DNA from: Delftia acidovorans
GTDB lineage: Bacteria; Pseudomonadota; Gammaproteobacteria; Burkholderiales; Burkholderiaceae_C
NCBI GenBank assembly: GCA_031286585.1
Contig: JAITUC010000009.1
Span: forward strand, 186,001 to 250,000
Direction of reading: 5' to 3'
Length of the DNA stretch: 64,000 nucleotides
Below, in pieces: positions 33,704-42,704 of the stretch (position 1 is its first letter; each line of letters opens with the position of its first letter). Below the pieces are notes generated by a model. It made no database searches and was not told the DNA's origin. It saw nothing but the letters and a program-made list of their open reading frames with translations. Both the position numbers and the translations under genes were made by a program.

Positions 33704-34873
33704 TCAGGCGCTCTCGCGCAGCATGAGCCTGGCGATGTTGAGCTGGTGGATCTGGCTGGTGCCTTCGTAGAGGCGGAACAGGCGCACGTCGCGGAAGTAG
33801 CGCTCGATGGGGCTGAAGTCGGCCACATAGCCCGCGCCGCCGAACATCTGCACGGCGCGGTCGGCCACGCGGCCGCACATCTCGGAGGCGAAGTACTTGC
33901 ACATGGAGGCGGACAGCGCCACGTCCTCGCCCCGGTCGCGGGCGCGGGCGGCCTCCAGGATCATGGATTGCGCCGCGAAGATCTCCGTGCGGCTGTCGGC
34001 CAGCATGGCCTGCACCAGCTGGAAGTTCGCCACCGGCTGGCCGAACTGCTCGCGCTGGCGCACATGGGCCAGCGCCAGGTCCAGCATGCGGATCGCCGGC
34101 CCCGTGCACAGCGCTGCCAGGTGCAGGCGCTGCTTGTTGAGCACCTTCATCACGGTCCTGAAGCCCTGTCCCTCGCGCCCGCCGATGATCTGGTCGGCCG
34201 GCACGCGGCAGTCCTGGAAATGCACGTCGGACACGGGCGAGCCCGCCTGGCCCATCTTGCGATAGGGCTGGCCCGTCACCAGGCCCGGCGAGCGCTCCAC
34301 GAAGAAGGCCGTCAGCCCCTCGCTGCCCGTGCTGCCTTCGCCGGTGCGGGCGATGACGGTGAACACATCGGCCAGCGGCGCATTGGTGATGAAGCGCTTG
34401 CTGCCGTTGAGCACGTAGTGGTCGCCCTCGCGGCGCGCCGTGGTCTGGATATTGCTGGCTTCCGATCCCGCATCGGGCTCGGTCAGCGCCAGGCAGCCCG
34501 TGAGCTCGCCGCGCGCCATGCGCGGCAGCCAGCGCTGCTTTTGCGCCTCGGTGCCGTCGGCCACCAGGGCTTCCGAGCCAATGCCGGTGTTGGTGCCCAC
34601 GCGGGCACGCAGCGCCACCGATGCCTGGGACAGCTCGAAGGCGCAGCGCACCAGCTCCTCGGTGCTCAGGCCCATGCCTCCATAGGGCTGGGGAATGCTC
34701 CAGCCGAAATAGCCCTTGTCGCGCAGTTCCTGCACCACGGCGGGCGGAATGCTGTCGTCACGCTCGATCTGCTCTTCGAGCGGATGCCAGCGGTGGCGCA
34801 CGAAATGGCGGATGTCGGCAAGCAACGCCTGCAGGCGGGCGTCGGCGGGGTGGGGGGCTTGGGCTTGGCTCAT
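33704..34873 (-). CDS. acyl-CoA dehydrogenase
   Basis: A 389-residue FAD flavoenzyme. The FAD/substrate motif LTGCLALTEPDAGSEASNIQT and C-terminal DRAVQMFGGAGYVADFSPIERYFRDVRLFRLYEGTSQI, with the catalytic Glu in YEGT, are intact. It introduces a double bond into an acyl-CoA in the cytoplasm. The ATG at 34873 (MSQAQAPH) is preferred; a GTG at 34900 is possible. First gene of the operon with the Bug receptor and CoA-transferase, divergent from an IclR regulator. Confidence 0.93.
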   Translation of the reverse strand: MSQAQAPHPADARLQALLADIRHFVRHRWHPLEEQIERDDSIPPAVVQELRDKGYFGWSIPQPYGGMGLSTEELVRCAFELSQASVALRARVGTNTGIGSEALVADGTEAQKQRWLPRMARGELTGCLALTEPDAGSEASNIQTTARREGDHYVLNGSKRFITNAPLADVFTVIARTGEGSTGSEGLTAFFVERSPGLVTGQPYRKMGQAGSPVSDVHFQDCRVPADQIIGGREGQGFRTVMKVLNKQRLHLAALCTGPAIRMLDLALAHVRQREQFGQPVANFQLVQAMLADSRTEIFAAQSMILEAARARDRGEDVALSASMCKYFASEMCGRVADRAVQMFGGAGYVADFSPIERYFRDVRLFRLYEGTSQIHQLNIARLMLRESA

Positions 34874-34905
34874 GGGCCGCACTGTAGGAAGCGCGGTCAC
34901 CAGGG

Positions 34906-34931
34906 CTGCAATGCAGTTTCAAATATTGAAA
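34906..34931. promoter_or_regulatory. palindromic operator candidates for the IclR regulator
   Basis: Two adjacent symmetric sequences lie in the 99 bp between the divergent starts: CTGCAATGCAG (34906-34916) and TTTCAAATATTGAAA (34917-34931, six-base arms around three bases). The second is strikingly AT-rich for this DNA. Both fit an operator or overlapping promoter for the regulator and its target operon. Confidence 0.55.
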
Positions 34932-34972
34932 TTCAGTTGCGGCTTTGCGGCCGTGGTCCTCACAATCGCCCC

Positions 34973-35797
34973 GTGCCCCACACCCCCATTGCCCACCAGC
35001 CAAGGGACTCGCAGGATGTCTGCCGCATCCGCGAGCAGGACCCCTATTTCGCGGGCACGCTGGCCAAGGGGCTGATGATTCTCCAGTGCTTCGTCAGCGA
35101 CCCGCGCCCGCATGCCAACAGCGAACTGGCCCGCCGCCTGGGCCTGCCGCGCCCCACCGTGTCCAGGCTGTGCCGCAGCCTGCAGACCATGGGCTACCTC
35201 GACCATGACGAGCGGCTGGACCGCTACTTCGTAGGCCCGGCCGCCGTCGCCCTGGGCTACCCCTATGTGATCAACACGCCCTTGCTTGGCCCGCTGCGCC
35301 TGCCCATGCAGGCGCTGGCCGACCGTGTGAAGGGGGCGGTGTCGGTGGGGGTGGTCATGGACCTGGATGTGGTCTACCTGGATACCTGCGCCTGGGAGGG
35401 CGGCACGCTCAAGCGGCCCGGCGTGGGCGCCGTGCGCGGCGTGCTGGAAACGGCCATGGGCCGGGCAGGGCTGGCCCAGCTCGATGCCGGGGAACTGCAG
35501 CGCTTCCTGGACCGCGTGCGCAGCCAGCGGCCCGAGGAATATGCGCGCTGCATGGACAACGCCAGCGAAAGCCTGGCGCATTACGCCGCCCGGGGCTTCG
35601 CGGTCAACATGGGTGACTCCGGCCTGGGCGTGTGCGCCGTGGGTGCGGCGTCCCGTATTCGCTACGGGTCTCGCCGCCTGCTGTTCAACTGCGCCGTGCC
35701 GGGCCTGCGCATGCCGGCCCGCACGCTGATCCGGGATGTGGGCCCCCAGTTGGCGCAGTTGGTGGCCCTGTGCGACCGGCTGCCTGTGGACCGTTGA
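34973..35797 (+). CDS. IclR-family transcriptional regulator (PcaR/PobR-like)
   Basis: 274 residues from a GTG at 34973. The N-terminal winged helix contains LAKGLMILQCFV and NSELARRLGLPRPTVSRLCRSLQTMGYL, the IclR recognition region. The C-terminal effector domain contains SVGVVMDLDVVYLDTC and late FNCAVPGLRM. No better start is visible, because the open frame upstream runs through the divergent dehydrogenase gene. It probably controls the acyl-CoA dehydrogenase operon in response to the transported acid. Confidence 0.88.
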   Translation: MPHTPIAHQPRDSQDVCRIREQDPYFAGTLAKGLMILQCFVSDPRPHANSELARRLGLPRPTVSRLCRSLQTMGYLDHDERLDRYFVGPAAVALGYPYVINTPLLGPLRLPMQALADRVKGAVSVGVVMDLDVVYLDTCAWEGGTLKRPGVGAVRGVLETAMGRAGLAQLDAGELQRFLDRVRSQRPEEYARCMDNASESLAHYAARGFAVNMGDSGLGVCAVGAASRIRYGSRRLLFNCAVPGLRMPARTLIRDVGPQLAQLVALCDRLPVDR

Positions 35798-35814
35798 TCC
35801 ACAGGCCTGCCGCC

Positions 35815-36354
35815 TCAGAAAGCGGCCAGCACGATGCCGATGGCCAGCAGCACGCCGAACGAGATCCAGCCGTTCTTCTGGTCCAGGCCGCCGATCTGGC
35901 GCAGCGCCTCTTCGCGCGCAGCGCCCACCAGGCCCCTCTGGTTGATCTGCTGTATGCGCGTGACCAGCCATTGCAGGTAGGTGCGCTTGACCGTGAACGA
36001 GATGGCCACGGCGATGCCGAGCACGCGCCCGGCGCCGCCCGTGCCGGGCATCAGCAGATTGATGACCAACAGGGTGATGAAGGCCACCACGGCATAGGCG
36101 TAGACGCGGCGCGCAATGGCCCACGACACGCCCATGAAGGGAATGGCGGTCCAGCAGGGACTCATGGATGCGAAAAAGCCCTTTTTCCCGCTGACCATGC
36201 GCTCCCACAGTGGGCGGTATTTTTCGGCATTCGGGCCGATGGCAGTCTCCATATCGGACCACTCGATTCCGGTCAAGTCCGGCTTGGTGATAAGCAGCGC
36301 CTTGAATTGTTCTTTCAATGGAGTGGAATTCGATAGGTTGGGTGCATCGCTCAT
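35815..36354 (-). CDS. small inner-membrane protein, DUF2628-like
   Basis: 179 residues. A soluble N-terminal ~70 residues (ending YRPLWERMVSGKKGFFASMSPCW) precede three hydrophobic segments, at about 82-100, 108-125 and the extreme C-terminus. Aromatic FF/W/R spacing before the first helix recalls DUF2628 proteins, but the match is only by eye. The ATG at 36354 follows AACAAGGAAAACC. The function is unknown. Confidence 0.65.
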   Translation of the reverse strand: MSDAPNLSNSTPLKEQFKALLITKPDLTGIEWSDMETAIGPNAEKYRPLWERMVSGKKGFFASMSPCWTAIPFMGVSWAIARRVYAYAVVAFITLLVINLLMPGTGGAGRVLGIAVAISFTVKRTYLQWLVTRIQQINQRGLVGAAREEALRQIGGLDQKNGWISFGVLLAIGIVLAAF

Positions 36355-36900
36355 GGTTTTCCTTGTTGAATGAGGCGGGAGTCCGGGCGTGATGGTCTGG
36401 ATACCGCAGCGGGCGCTGCGCGAAGGGCTGTTGTCTCGAAAGAGTCCCTCGTTTCTGGACGGGCGCCATTCTATGGGGAGATGTATGGGCAATGGCAAGC
36501 CCAATCGGTTGATTTGCAATGGCCAATGAATGAAGTCGCCTGAATAAAATACAGTTTTTTACATATTGCGTGCCGTGCATCGGAAGATCCCGATTGGCTG
36601 GATTGCAGATGTTGTGCCGATGTGAATCGCTTCTCATCGATTTTTCATTGAGGATTCATCCGGTTGTGCATATCGCACTGGATACAGCAATCGGGATGGG
36701 ACGGCCGCCAGGCGCATTGCATGGGGCATGAATGCATTGTGCGGAACATGGCGGGCCCGCCTGGGCACAGAGCCTGGCGGCGTGGCTTGGCACGGGGGCC
36801 TGGCGGCCTGCCAGGAGGCAGCCCGATAGCCGAGCGCAATGCCCGTATTGGCCGCAGGGCGCAGCCGCTGCGGGCCTTGCCGCGCGACAATGGCGGTCCA
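36355..36900. other. 546 bp intergenic region, partly AT-rich
   Basis: No gene is convincing here. The stretch about 36470-36665 is clearly lower in GC than its surroundings (AATAAAATACAGTTTTTTAC and similar) and may hold promoters for the divergent flanking genes. The part 36700-36900 returns to GC-rich sequence and stays open in the frame of the downstream gene, without a ribosome-binding site at the upstream ATG. Confidence 0.5.
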
Positions 36901-38433
36901 ATGTCATCCCCTACTTCTTCCAAACCGTCCCGGCCCGGCGCCGACGAGGCGGCAGCGCCCTCCGCGCGCCCTGTGCTGCGCCGCCCCGAAAAGCCACAGG
37001 CCGAGCCGGCTGGCGATGCCCGCCGCCCCTCGGGTGGCGCGGGCAAATCTGCGGGCGCACGCGGCGGCCCGCGCAGTGACCGCAACGACCGCAATGAACG
37101 TGGCGGCCGCAATGATCGCTACGACCGCTCCGACCGCCGTGATGCCTCCCCTCGCAGCGATGCCCGTGATCAGCGCCCGCGCAGCGGCGGTTTCGGCCGT
37201 GCCGAGGACCTGGACCGCTCCCAGCCGCGTGGCGACTGGCGCGAACAGGGCGGCGGCGAAGGCCGTGCCCCGCGCGAGCAGCGCGACATGCGTGACATGC
37301 GCGATGCCCGCCCTCCGCGTCCGCCCCGCCCGGACGACCGCCGAGACCGGCCCTATGGCCAGCGCGATGAGCGTCCGCGTGATGGTCAGCGCGATGGCCA
37401 GCGCAACGGCCCCCGTGACGGCCCGCGTGAAGGTGGTTTCCGCGACCGTCCCCGGGACGACGCCCGCGGTCCCCGCCGTGACGATGCGCGCGGACCGCGC
37501 CGCGATGACGCCCGTGGTCCCCGCCGTGACGATGCCCGTGGCCCGCGCCGCGACGAGGCGCCCCAGGCCGAGCCCGCCTATCGTCCGCTCAGCGGCATCC
37601 GCACCTACCGTCCCGCCGACGGAGCCAGCCGCGAGATTCCCGTCAAGCGTGCGCCTGCGCCCTTGCAGGAGCAGGTTCCGGGCGCCGTGCGCATCAACAA
37701 GCGCCTGGCCGACATGGGTCTGTGCTCGCGCCGCGAAGCCGACGAATGGGTGGAGAAGGGCTGGGTGCGCGTGAATGGCGAAGTCGCCGTCATGGGCCAG
37801 AACGTGGTGGCTGCCGACCGCATCACGGTCGAGCGCGAGGCGCGCGACCGCCAGGACCAGCAGGTCACCATCCTGATCCACAAGCCCATGGGCTATGTCA
37901 GCGGCCAGGCCGAGGACGGCCACGAGCCCGCCGTGGTTCTGGTCACGCCCCAGAACCACTGGAACCAGGACACCAGCCGCACGCGCTTCAACTTCGCGCA
38001 GCTCAAGGGCCTGGCGCCCTGCGGCCGGCTGGACATCGACTCCGTGGGCCTGCTCGTCATGACCCAGGACGGCCGTGTGGCGCGCCAGATCATCGGCGAA
38101 GACTCGGAGATGGACAAGGAGTACCTGGTGCGCGTGACCTACGGTGACCGCGACATCGACGTGCAATCCGTGTTCCCGGCCGAGCAGCTGGCACGCCTGT
38201 GCCATGGCCTGTCGCTGGATGGCGAGGCGCTCAAGCCTGCCAAGGTGGACTGGCAGAACCCCGAGCAGCTGCGCTTTGTGCTGACCGAAGGCAAGAAGCG
38301 CCAGATCCGCCGCATGTGCGAACTGGTGGGCCTGCGCGTGGTGGGCCTCAAGCGCATCCGCATCGGCCGCGTGACGCTGGGCAATCTGCCTGCAGGCCAG
38401 TGGCGCTACCTCGGCGCCCATGAGAGCTTCTGA
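36901..38433 (+). CDS. 23S rRNA pseudouridine synthase (RluB/RluF family) with arginine-rich N-terminal extension
   Basis: 510 residues. Residues 1-260 are predicted disordered and rich in Arg, Asp, Gly and Pro, including four near-perfect DDARGPRR repeats (186-218). An S4 RNA-binding domain follows (262-310, INKRLADMGLCSRREADEWVEKGWVRVNG), then the RsuA-type catalytic domain with Asp378 in GRLDIDSVGLLVMTQDG and KKRQIRRMCELVGL near the end. It isomerises a uridine in 23S rRNA. The extension about doubles the family's usual length and may help RNA binding or assembly. The ATG at 36901 gives MSSPTSSKPSRPG. Confidence 0.9.
   Translation: MSSPTSSKPSRPGADEAAAPSARPVLRRPEKPQAEPAGDARRPSGGAGKSAGARGGPRSDRNDRNERGGRNDRYDRSDRRDASPRSDARDQRPRSGGFGRAEDLDRSQPRGDWREQGGGEGRAPREQRDMRDMRDARPPRPPRPDDRRDRPYGQRDERPRDGQRDGQRNGPRDGPREGGFRDRPRDDARGPRRDDARGPRRDDARGPRRDDARGPRRDEAPQAEPAYRPLSGIRTYRPADGASREIPVKRAPAPLQEQVPGAVRINKRLADMGLCSRREADEWVEKGWVRVNGEVAVMGQNVVAADRITVEREARDRQDQQVTILIHKPMGYVSGQAEDGHEPAVVLVTPQNHWNQDTSRTRFNFAQLKGLAPCGRLDIDSVGLLVMTQDGRVARQIIGEDSEMDKEYLVRVTYGDRDIDVQSVFPAEQLARLCHGLSLDGEALKPAKVDWQNPEQLRFVLTEGKKRQIRRMCELVGLRVVGLKRIRIGRVTLGNLPAGQWRYLGAHESF
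37456..37554 (+). repeat. 24 bp in-frame tandem repeats in the pseudouridine synthase gene
   Basis: Four copies of a 24 bp unit encode DDARGPRR. The copies differ mainly at third codon positions, so the protein repeat appears to be kept by selection after an old duplication. Confidence 0.85.
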
Positions 38434-38580
38434 CGCCGTGTGAGCGTCTCCTGCCGCCCGCTTGCGTGCGTTTGCGCAACGGGTGGCACTCCCCTGCAGC
38501 GGTGCCGCTGTCTGGAGTGCGCTCCATGCCCGGCAATCCGTTCGACAAGGCCTATATGCCGGGCCTGGGCTCCTGCGGCG

Positions 38581-39261
38581 TCAGGCCTGCGACCACATCC
38601 GCAACAGGTTGTGGTACGTGCCGGACAGCGCAGACAGCGCGGGGTCTTGCGGGTGGCGCACCGTCAGCTGCTGGATCTGCTGGTCCAGGTCGAACAGGAT
38701 GCGGCGCTTCTCGTCCGAGGCCACGAGGCTGTGCGTCCAGAAGAAGCTGGCGTAGCGCGTGCCGCGCGTGACGGGGTTGACGCGGTGCAGGCTGGTGCCG
38801 GGGTAGACGATGGCGTCGCCCGCGGCCAGCTTCACGCTCTGGTGGCCGAAGGTGTCCTCCACGATCAGCTCGCCGCCCTCGTACTCGCCGGGCTCGCTGA
38901 GGAACACGGTGGTGGAGACGTCGCTGCGCACCTTGATGGCCGTGCCGGGGATGGTGAAGATGGCGTTGTCTATGTGGTTGCCGTAGGTGCCGCCGCCCTC
39001 GTAGCGGTTGAAGCGCGGCGGCAGCACCTTCAGGGGCAGGGTGGCCGACATGAACAGCGCGCTGGCCCCCAGCCTGTCGAGGATGAGGTTGCCGATCGCC
39101 TGGCCTGCCTGGCTGTCCAGCGGCAGCTGCAGGTTGGCCTTGACCTGGGCCGCCAGGTGGCCGGCCGTGGCGCGGCCGTCCTGCCACGGGGCCTGCTCCA
39201 GCGCCTGGCGGCACTGGCGCACTTCGTCGGGGCTGAGCAGGGCGGGTATGCGGAGCATCAT
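38581..39261 (-). CDS. PKHD-type 2OG-Fe(II) hydroxylase (PiuC/YbiX family)
   Basis: 226 residues. Iron ligands H96-x-D98 in YGNHIDNAI and H159 in TSLHRVNPV, with 2OG-binding Arg169, are intact. The C-terminal helical part is typical of the YbiX/PiuC family. These hydroxylases are regularly encoded next to catecholate siderophore receptors such as fiu and piuA and are iron-regulated; here a TonB receptor gene lies directly upstream on the same strand. The exact substrate is unknown. A terminator separates it from the receptor, so it may need read-through or its own promoter. Confidence 0.9.
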   Translation of the reverse strand: MMLRIPALLSPDEVRQCRQALEQAPWQDGRATAGHLAAQVKANLQLPLDSQAGQAIGNLILDRLGASALFMSATLPLKVLPPRFNRYEGGGTYGNHIDNAIFTIPGTAIKVRSDVSTTVFLSEPGEYEGGELIVEDTFGHQSVKLAAGDAIVYPGTSLHRVNPVTRGTRYASFFWTHSLVASDEKRRILFDLDQQIQQLTVRHPQDPALSALSGTYHNLLRMWSQA

Positions 39262-39304
39262 GGCAGGCGGTCCTCAGAGGCGGAATCAGGGAGTGTCCCG
39301 CAAA

Positions 39305-39339
39305 AAAGCCCCGCAGGCGGCGATGGCCTGCGGGGCTTT
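39305..39339 (-). terminator. intrinsic terminator after the TonB receptor gene
   Basis: A perfect 14 bp stem (39305-39318 / 39326-39339, AAAGCCCCGCAGGC and complement) with a 7-base loop. On the minus strand it is followed by a run of T. It lies about 57 bp after the receptor stop and 44 bp before the hydroxylase start. Confidence 0.85.
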
Positions 39340-39395
39340 GCGGTGATCTGCGCAGCGTCAAGCCGCTGCGCGGTCGCCCGGGGCGATCAGCAAGA

Positions 39396-41621
39396 TCAGT
39401 ACGTCCACTTGAGCGAGGCCACGGCCGAGCGACCTGCAGCCATGGTCGCGTAGTGGGGCGAGCGGATGCCGCTGTAGTAGACCTTGTCGCCCAGGTTGTA
39501 CAGGTTCAGCTGCACGGTCAGGTTGCGGTCGATCTGGTAGGCCACCATGGCGTCGTAGCGCGCATAGCCGCTGGCGCCCTTGGTGACGATGCCGCCATCC
39601 ACCGTGGACAGGATGTAGCTCTGGTTCACGCTGCTCTGGGCGTAGATGCCCAGCCCCACGGTCAGCTTGGCCATGGGTTTGTAGCTGGTCCACAGGCTGA
39701 AGCTGTGCTTGGGCGTGTTGGGGAAGGGCTGGCCATTGGCCACGCTGCCCGCGCCCGCGTTCTTCTGCTCGCTGTCCATGTAGGTGTAGCCGCCGAAGAC
39801 GCTCAGGCCCGGCAGCACGCTGCCCGAAAAGCCCAGTTCCACGCCGTTGACCACCTTGTTGCCGCCCATGTAGGTGACGCCGTTTTCGGTGATGCGCGCA
39901 TTGGTCACGTCGTTGCGGAACAGCGCGGCCGTCAGGGCCAGGCGCTTTTCCATCAGGTCCCACTTGGTGCCCAGTTCGAGCGAGCGGGTCTTCTCGGGAG
40001 CGAGGTTGGCCAGCTGGTCGGTGGAGATGCCCAGGTCCTCGTTGCCGTTGCCCAGCATGGAGCCGCCGGGGCGCGAGGAGGTACCGATGCTGGCGTAGAT
40101 GCTGCCATTGGTGGCGGGCTTGTAGACCAGGCCCAGCTGGTAGTTGAAAAGCGTGTCCGAACGGCTCAGGTCGTAGGCCGGCGTGTTGCGGCCGGCGGGG
40201 CCGGAGGAACTGAGCTTGTAGTGGTCCATGCGCAGGCCGGCATTGACCAACCACTGGTCGTTGAGCTTCAGCGTGTCGAAGCCGTACAGCGCCACGGTGT
40301 CGATCCGGTTGTGGCTGGGGTCGCCCAGCGTCACCGGCAGGTTCCACAGCGGGCTGCTGTCGGGGTTGTTCAGCGAGGCGCACCACAGGCTGGCGGCCGT
40401 GCAGGTGGTGTTGGTGGTCTGCAGGGCTGCCGTGCGGGACTCGGCCTTTTCCTTGGACAGTTCCAGGCCGAAGGCATAGCTGTGGCCCACGCTGCCGGTC
40501 TGCGCCTTGCCGGTGAACTCCGACAGGTTCTGCAGCGTCTTGATGTCGGCCACGCGTGCATTGCCGCGGCGGAACACATAGCCGTTGACGACATTGCCCT
40601 TGCTGTCGTCGGGCTGGGTCCACAGGTAGTCCTGTTCTGTCTTGCTGTAGCGCAGGCTGTTGCGGAACTTCTGGGTGTCGGTGAACTTGTGCTCGACCGT
40701 GGCCGTGAACAGGTCGCTCTTTTCCTTTTCGTAGTCGCGGCTGGTCAGGCCGTACCAGTTGTCGCGGTTGTTGCCGTAGGTGGGTCGCACCACGCTGCCG
40801 CCGCGCAGGCCGGCCGCAGCCGTGCTGGTGTACAGGTAGGGCACGCCGCCATCGGGAATGTTGTCGGTCTGCAGGTGCTGCCAGGACAGCGAGACCTCGG
40901 TGGGCGTGCCCATGCCGAAGGTCACCGTGGGGGCGATGCCCCAGCGCTTGTTCTCGGGGCCGCTGCGGCCGGGAACGTCGGCGTCGTGCACCATGGCGTT
41001 CAGGCGCAGGCCCACGCCTTCGCCCAGCACGCGGTTGGCGTCGATGGTGGCGCGGCGGTAGCTGTCCGTGCCCAGGCCCACGTCGCCGCTGATGAAGTTC
41101 TCGTTCCTGGCCTTCTTGGTCACCAGGTTGATGGAGCCGCCCGCCCCGCCACGGCCTGCGTAGGCCGAGTCCGCGCCCTTGATGACTTCCACGGCTTCCA
41201 GGTTGAACACTTCGCGCGTGCCCGCCGCAATGTCGCGCATGCCGTCCACGAAGGTGCTGGCCTGGGCGTCCATGCCGCGGATGAAAGGCTGGTCACCGGA
41301 GGGGTTGCCCCCTTCACCGTTGCCGAAGGTGATGCCGGGCGTGGAGCGCAGGGCTTCCTGCAGGCTGGTCGCGCCGGTCTGCTTGATGATTTCCTCGTTG
41401 ATGACCTGCACCGTCTTGGGCGTGTCCACCAGCGGGGCCGTGAATTTGGCCGAGGAGGCGTTGTCGGTCTTGACGGGCGCGTCGGCCGAAGTCGTCACGT
41501 TCACGGTGCCCAGCGTGGCGCTGGTCTGCGCGAAGGCCGAGGTGCCCGCAAGGCACAGGGCAGCGGCAAGGGCCAGCTGCGTGACGTTCGCGGGGGGGAG
41601 GATTTGTTGGATCTTGCTCAT
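39396..41621 (-). CDS. TonB-dependent catecholate-type siderophore receptor (Fiu/PiuA-like)
   Basis: A 741-residue outer-membrane beta-barrel. The ATG at 41621 follows GGAGTGAAC; a signal peptide is followed by a plug domain with TPKTVQVINEEIIKQTGATSLQEALRSTPGITFGNGEGGNP and FIRGMDAQASTFVDGMRD. The barrel ends SLKWTY with a terminal aromatic residue. The plug motifs are those of the Fiu/CirA-like TonB-siderophore group. It imports ferric catecholates using TonB energy. A Fur-like site precedes it and the PKHD hydroxylase follows, together an iron-acquisition unit. Confidence 0.93.
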   Translation of the reverse strand: MSKIQQILPPANVTQLALAAALCLAGTSAFAQTSATLGTVNVTTSADAPVKTDNASSAKFTAPLVDTPKTVQVINEEIIKQTGATSLQEALRSTPGITFGNGEGGNPSGDQPFIRGMDAQASTFVDGMRDIAAGTREVFNLEAVEVIKGADSAYAGRGGAGGSINLVTKKARNENFISGDVGLGTDSYRRATIDANRVLGEGVGLRLNAMVHDADVPGRSGPENKRWGIAPTVTFGMGTPTEVSLSWQHLQTDNIPDGGVPYLYTSTAAAGLRGGSVVRPTYGNNRDNWYGLTSRDYEKEKSDLFTATVEHKFTDTQKFRNSLRYSKTEQDYLWTQPDDSKGNVVNGYVFRRGNARVADIKTLQNLSEFTGKAQTGSVGHSYAFGLELSKEKAESRTAALQTTNTTCTAASLWCASLNNPDSSPLWNLPVTLGDPSHNRIDTVALYGFDTLKLNDQWLVNAGLRMDHYKLSSSGPAGRNTPAYDLSRSDTLFNYQLGLVYKPATNGSIYASIGTSSRPGGSMLGNGNEDLGISTDQLANLAPEKTRSLELGTKWDLMEKRLALTAALFRNDVTNARITENGVTYMGGNKVVNGVELGFSGSVLPGLSVFGGYTYMDSEQKNAGAGSVANGQPFPNTPKHSFSLWTSYKPMAKLTVGLGIYAQSSVNQSYILSTVDGGIVTKGASGYARYDAMVAYQIDRNLTVQLNLYNLGDKVYYSGIRSPHYATMAAGRSAVASLKWTY

Positions 41622-41641
41622 GTTCACTCCGATGAAAGCCC

Positions 41642-41665
41642 GCGAATTGTTATTGCGAATCACTA
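41642..41665 (-). promoter_or_regulatory. Fur-box-like site upstream of the TonB receptor
   Basis: GCGAATTGTTATTGCGAATC has two GCGAAT units 13 bp apart (41642-41647 and 41655-41660) in an AT-rich setting about 20 bp before the receptor start. Read on the minus strand it contains GATTCGCAATAACAATTCGC, similar to the GAGAATNATTCTC-like half-sites of Fur. Confidence 0.5.
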
Positions 41666-41777
41666 GCGTTCTGTTTCTTTTTCGTAAAGTTGGTCCGCTC
41701 AGGCCAGGTAAAAGCTGCTTCTCGTTGCCGTTACGCAACAAATGAAAACCGCGTTTCACCGGCGATCCCATAAAAAA

Positions 41778-41795
41778 GCGGCTGTTTCCAGCCGC
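41778..41795 (-). terminator. intrinsic terminator after aqpZ
   Basis: GCGGCTG (41778-41784) pairs with CAGCCGC (41789-41795) around TTTC. On the minus strand six T residues follow, about 40 bp after the aqpZ stop. Confidence 0.85.
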
Positions 41796-41837
41796 CGAAG
41801 GGTGTCGTCGGGCGCTTGGCCGCGCCCGTCCGTGGCC

Positions 41838-42542
41838 TTATTCGTCGGCCGGGTTGGCCAGCAGGGCCTTGTAGATCACGGCGCCGATCAGCGCACCCAC
41901 GATGGGGGCCACCCAGAACAGCCACAGTTGCGAGATGGCAATCTCGGGACCGAACAGGGCCGGGCCCGTGCTGCGAGCGGGGTTGACTGAGGTATTTGTC
42001 ACGGGAATCGAGATCAGGTGGATCAGCGTCAGGCACAGGCCGATGGCCAGCCCGCCAAAGCCGGCCGCCGCGCGCTTGGCCGTGGCGCCCAGGATGACCA
42101 GGATGAAGAAGGCGGTCATCACCACCTCGGTGACCAGGGCCGCCGTCATGCCATAGCCGCCCGGCGAATGCGCGCCGTAGCCGTTGGTGGCAAAGCCGCC
42201 GATGTCGGCACCGGCCTTGCCCGTGGCGATCACATAGAGAATGGCCGCGCCCGTGATGGCGCCCAGCACCTGCGAGACGATGTAGCCCGGCAGTTCGCTC
42301 CAGGCAAAGCGCCCGCCCATGGCCAGGCCCACGGAGACGGCCGGGTTGAAGTGACCGCCCGAGATCGGCCCGAAGGCATAGGCGCCCGTGAGCACCGTCA
42401 GGCCGAAGGCCAGCGAGACGCCGACCAGGCCGATGCCTACCTGCGGGAAGGCGGCGGCCAGCACGGCCGCACCGCAGCCGCCCAGGGTCAGCCACAGGGT
42501 TCCGAGGAATTCGGCGGACCATTTTTGAACAGAGCTGTGCAT
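41838..42542 (-). CDS. aqpZ: aquaporin Z
   Basis: A 234-residue six-helix MIP channel. The two pore motifs NPAVS and NPARS are present, with [18 protein letters not shown] in helix 1 and a His in GGHFNPAV. A Thr follows in [11 protein letters not shown] before the second motif, as in water-selective AqpZ proteins. The ATG at 42542 follows AGGAGATTTTCC. It conducts water across the inner membrane and is a monocistronic unit divergent from htpG. Confidence 0.95.
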   Translation of the reverse strand: MHSSVQKWSAEFLGTLWLTLGGCGAAVLAAAFPQVGIGLVGVSLAFGLTVLTGAYAFGPISGGHFNPAVSVGLAMGGRFAWSELPGYIVSQVLGAITGAAILYVIATGKAGADIGGFATNGYGAHSPGGYGMTAALVTEVVMTAFFILVILGATAKRAAAGFGGLAIGLCLTLIHLISIPVTNTSVNPARSTGPALFGPEIAISQLWLFWVAPIVGALIGAVIYKALLANPADE

Positions 42543-42704
42543 GGAAAATCTCCTGAAGCAGGCCCGCCATTGCGCCCGGGCCCTGCGCGCACCGTCCGCC
42601 GCACAGCGGAAAGTGGCGCAGTTATAGCCCTGCGCCAGCCCCGCCGTGAGGGCAAAAAAGTGAACAATCGTCCAGAGCCTGCGTCGGCACAGGGGCGGCG
42701 GACT

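Noticed and set aside
32700..34109. Extension of the Bug receptor frame upstream through the acyl-CoA dehydrogenase gene
   Set aside because: The signal peptide and the GGAGGCCCGC ribosome-binding site fix the start at 33689. The extension is an out-of-frame shadow of the dehydrogenase.
36664..36900. An upstream extension of the pseudouridine synthase frame to an ATG at 36664
   Set aside because: It has no ribosome-binding site and its residues do not resemble the rest of the disordered domain. The ATG at 36901 is more natural, although the extension cannot be fully excluded.
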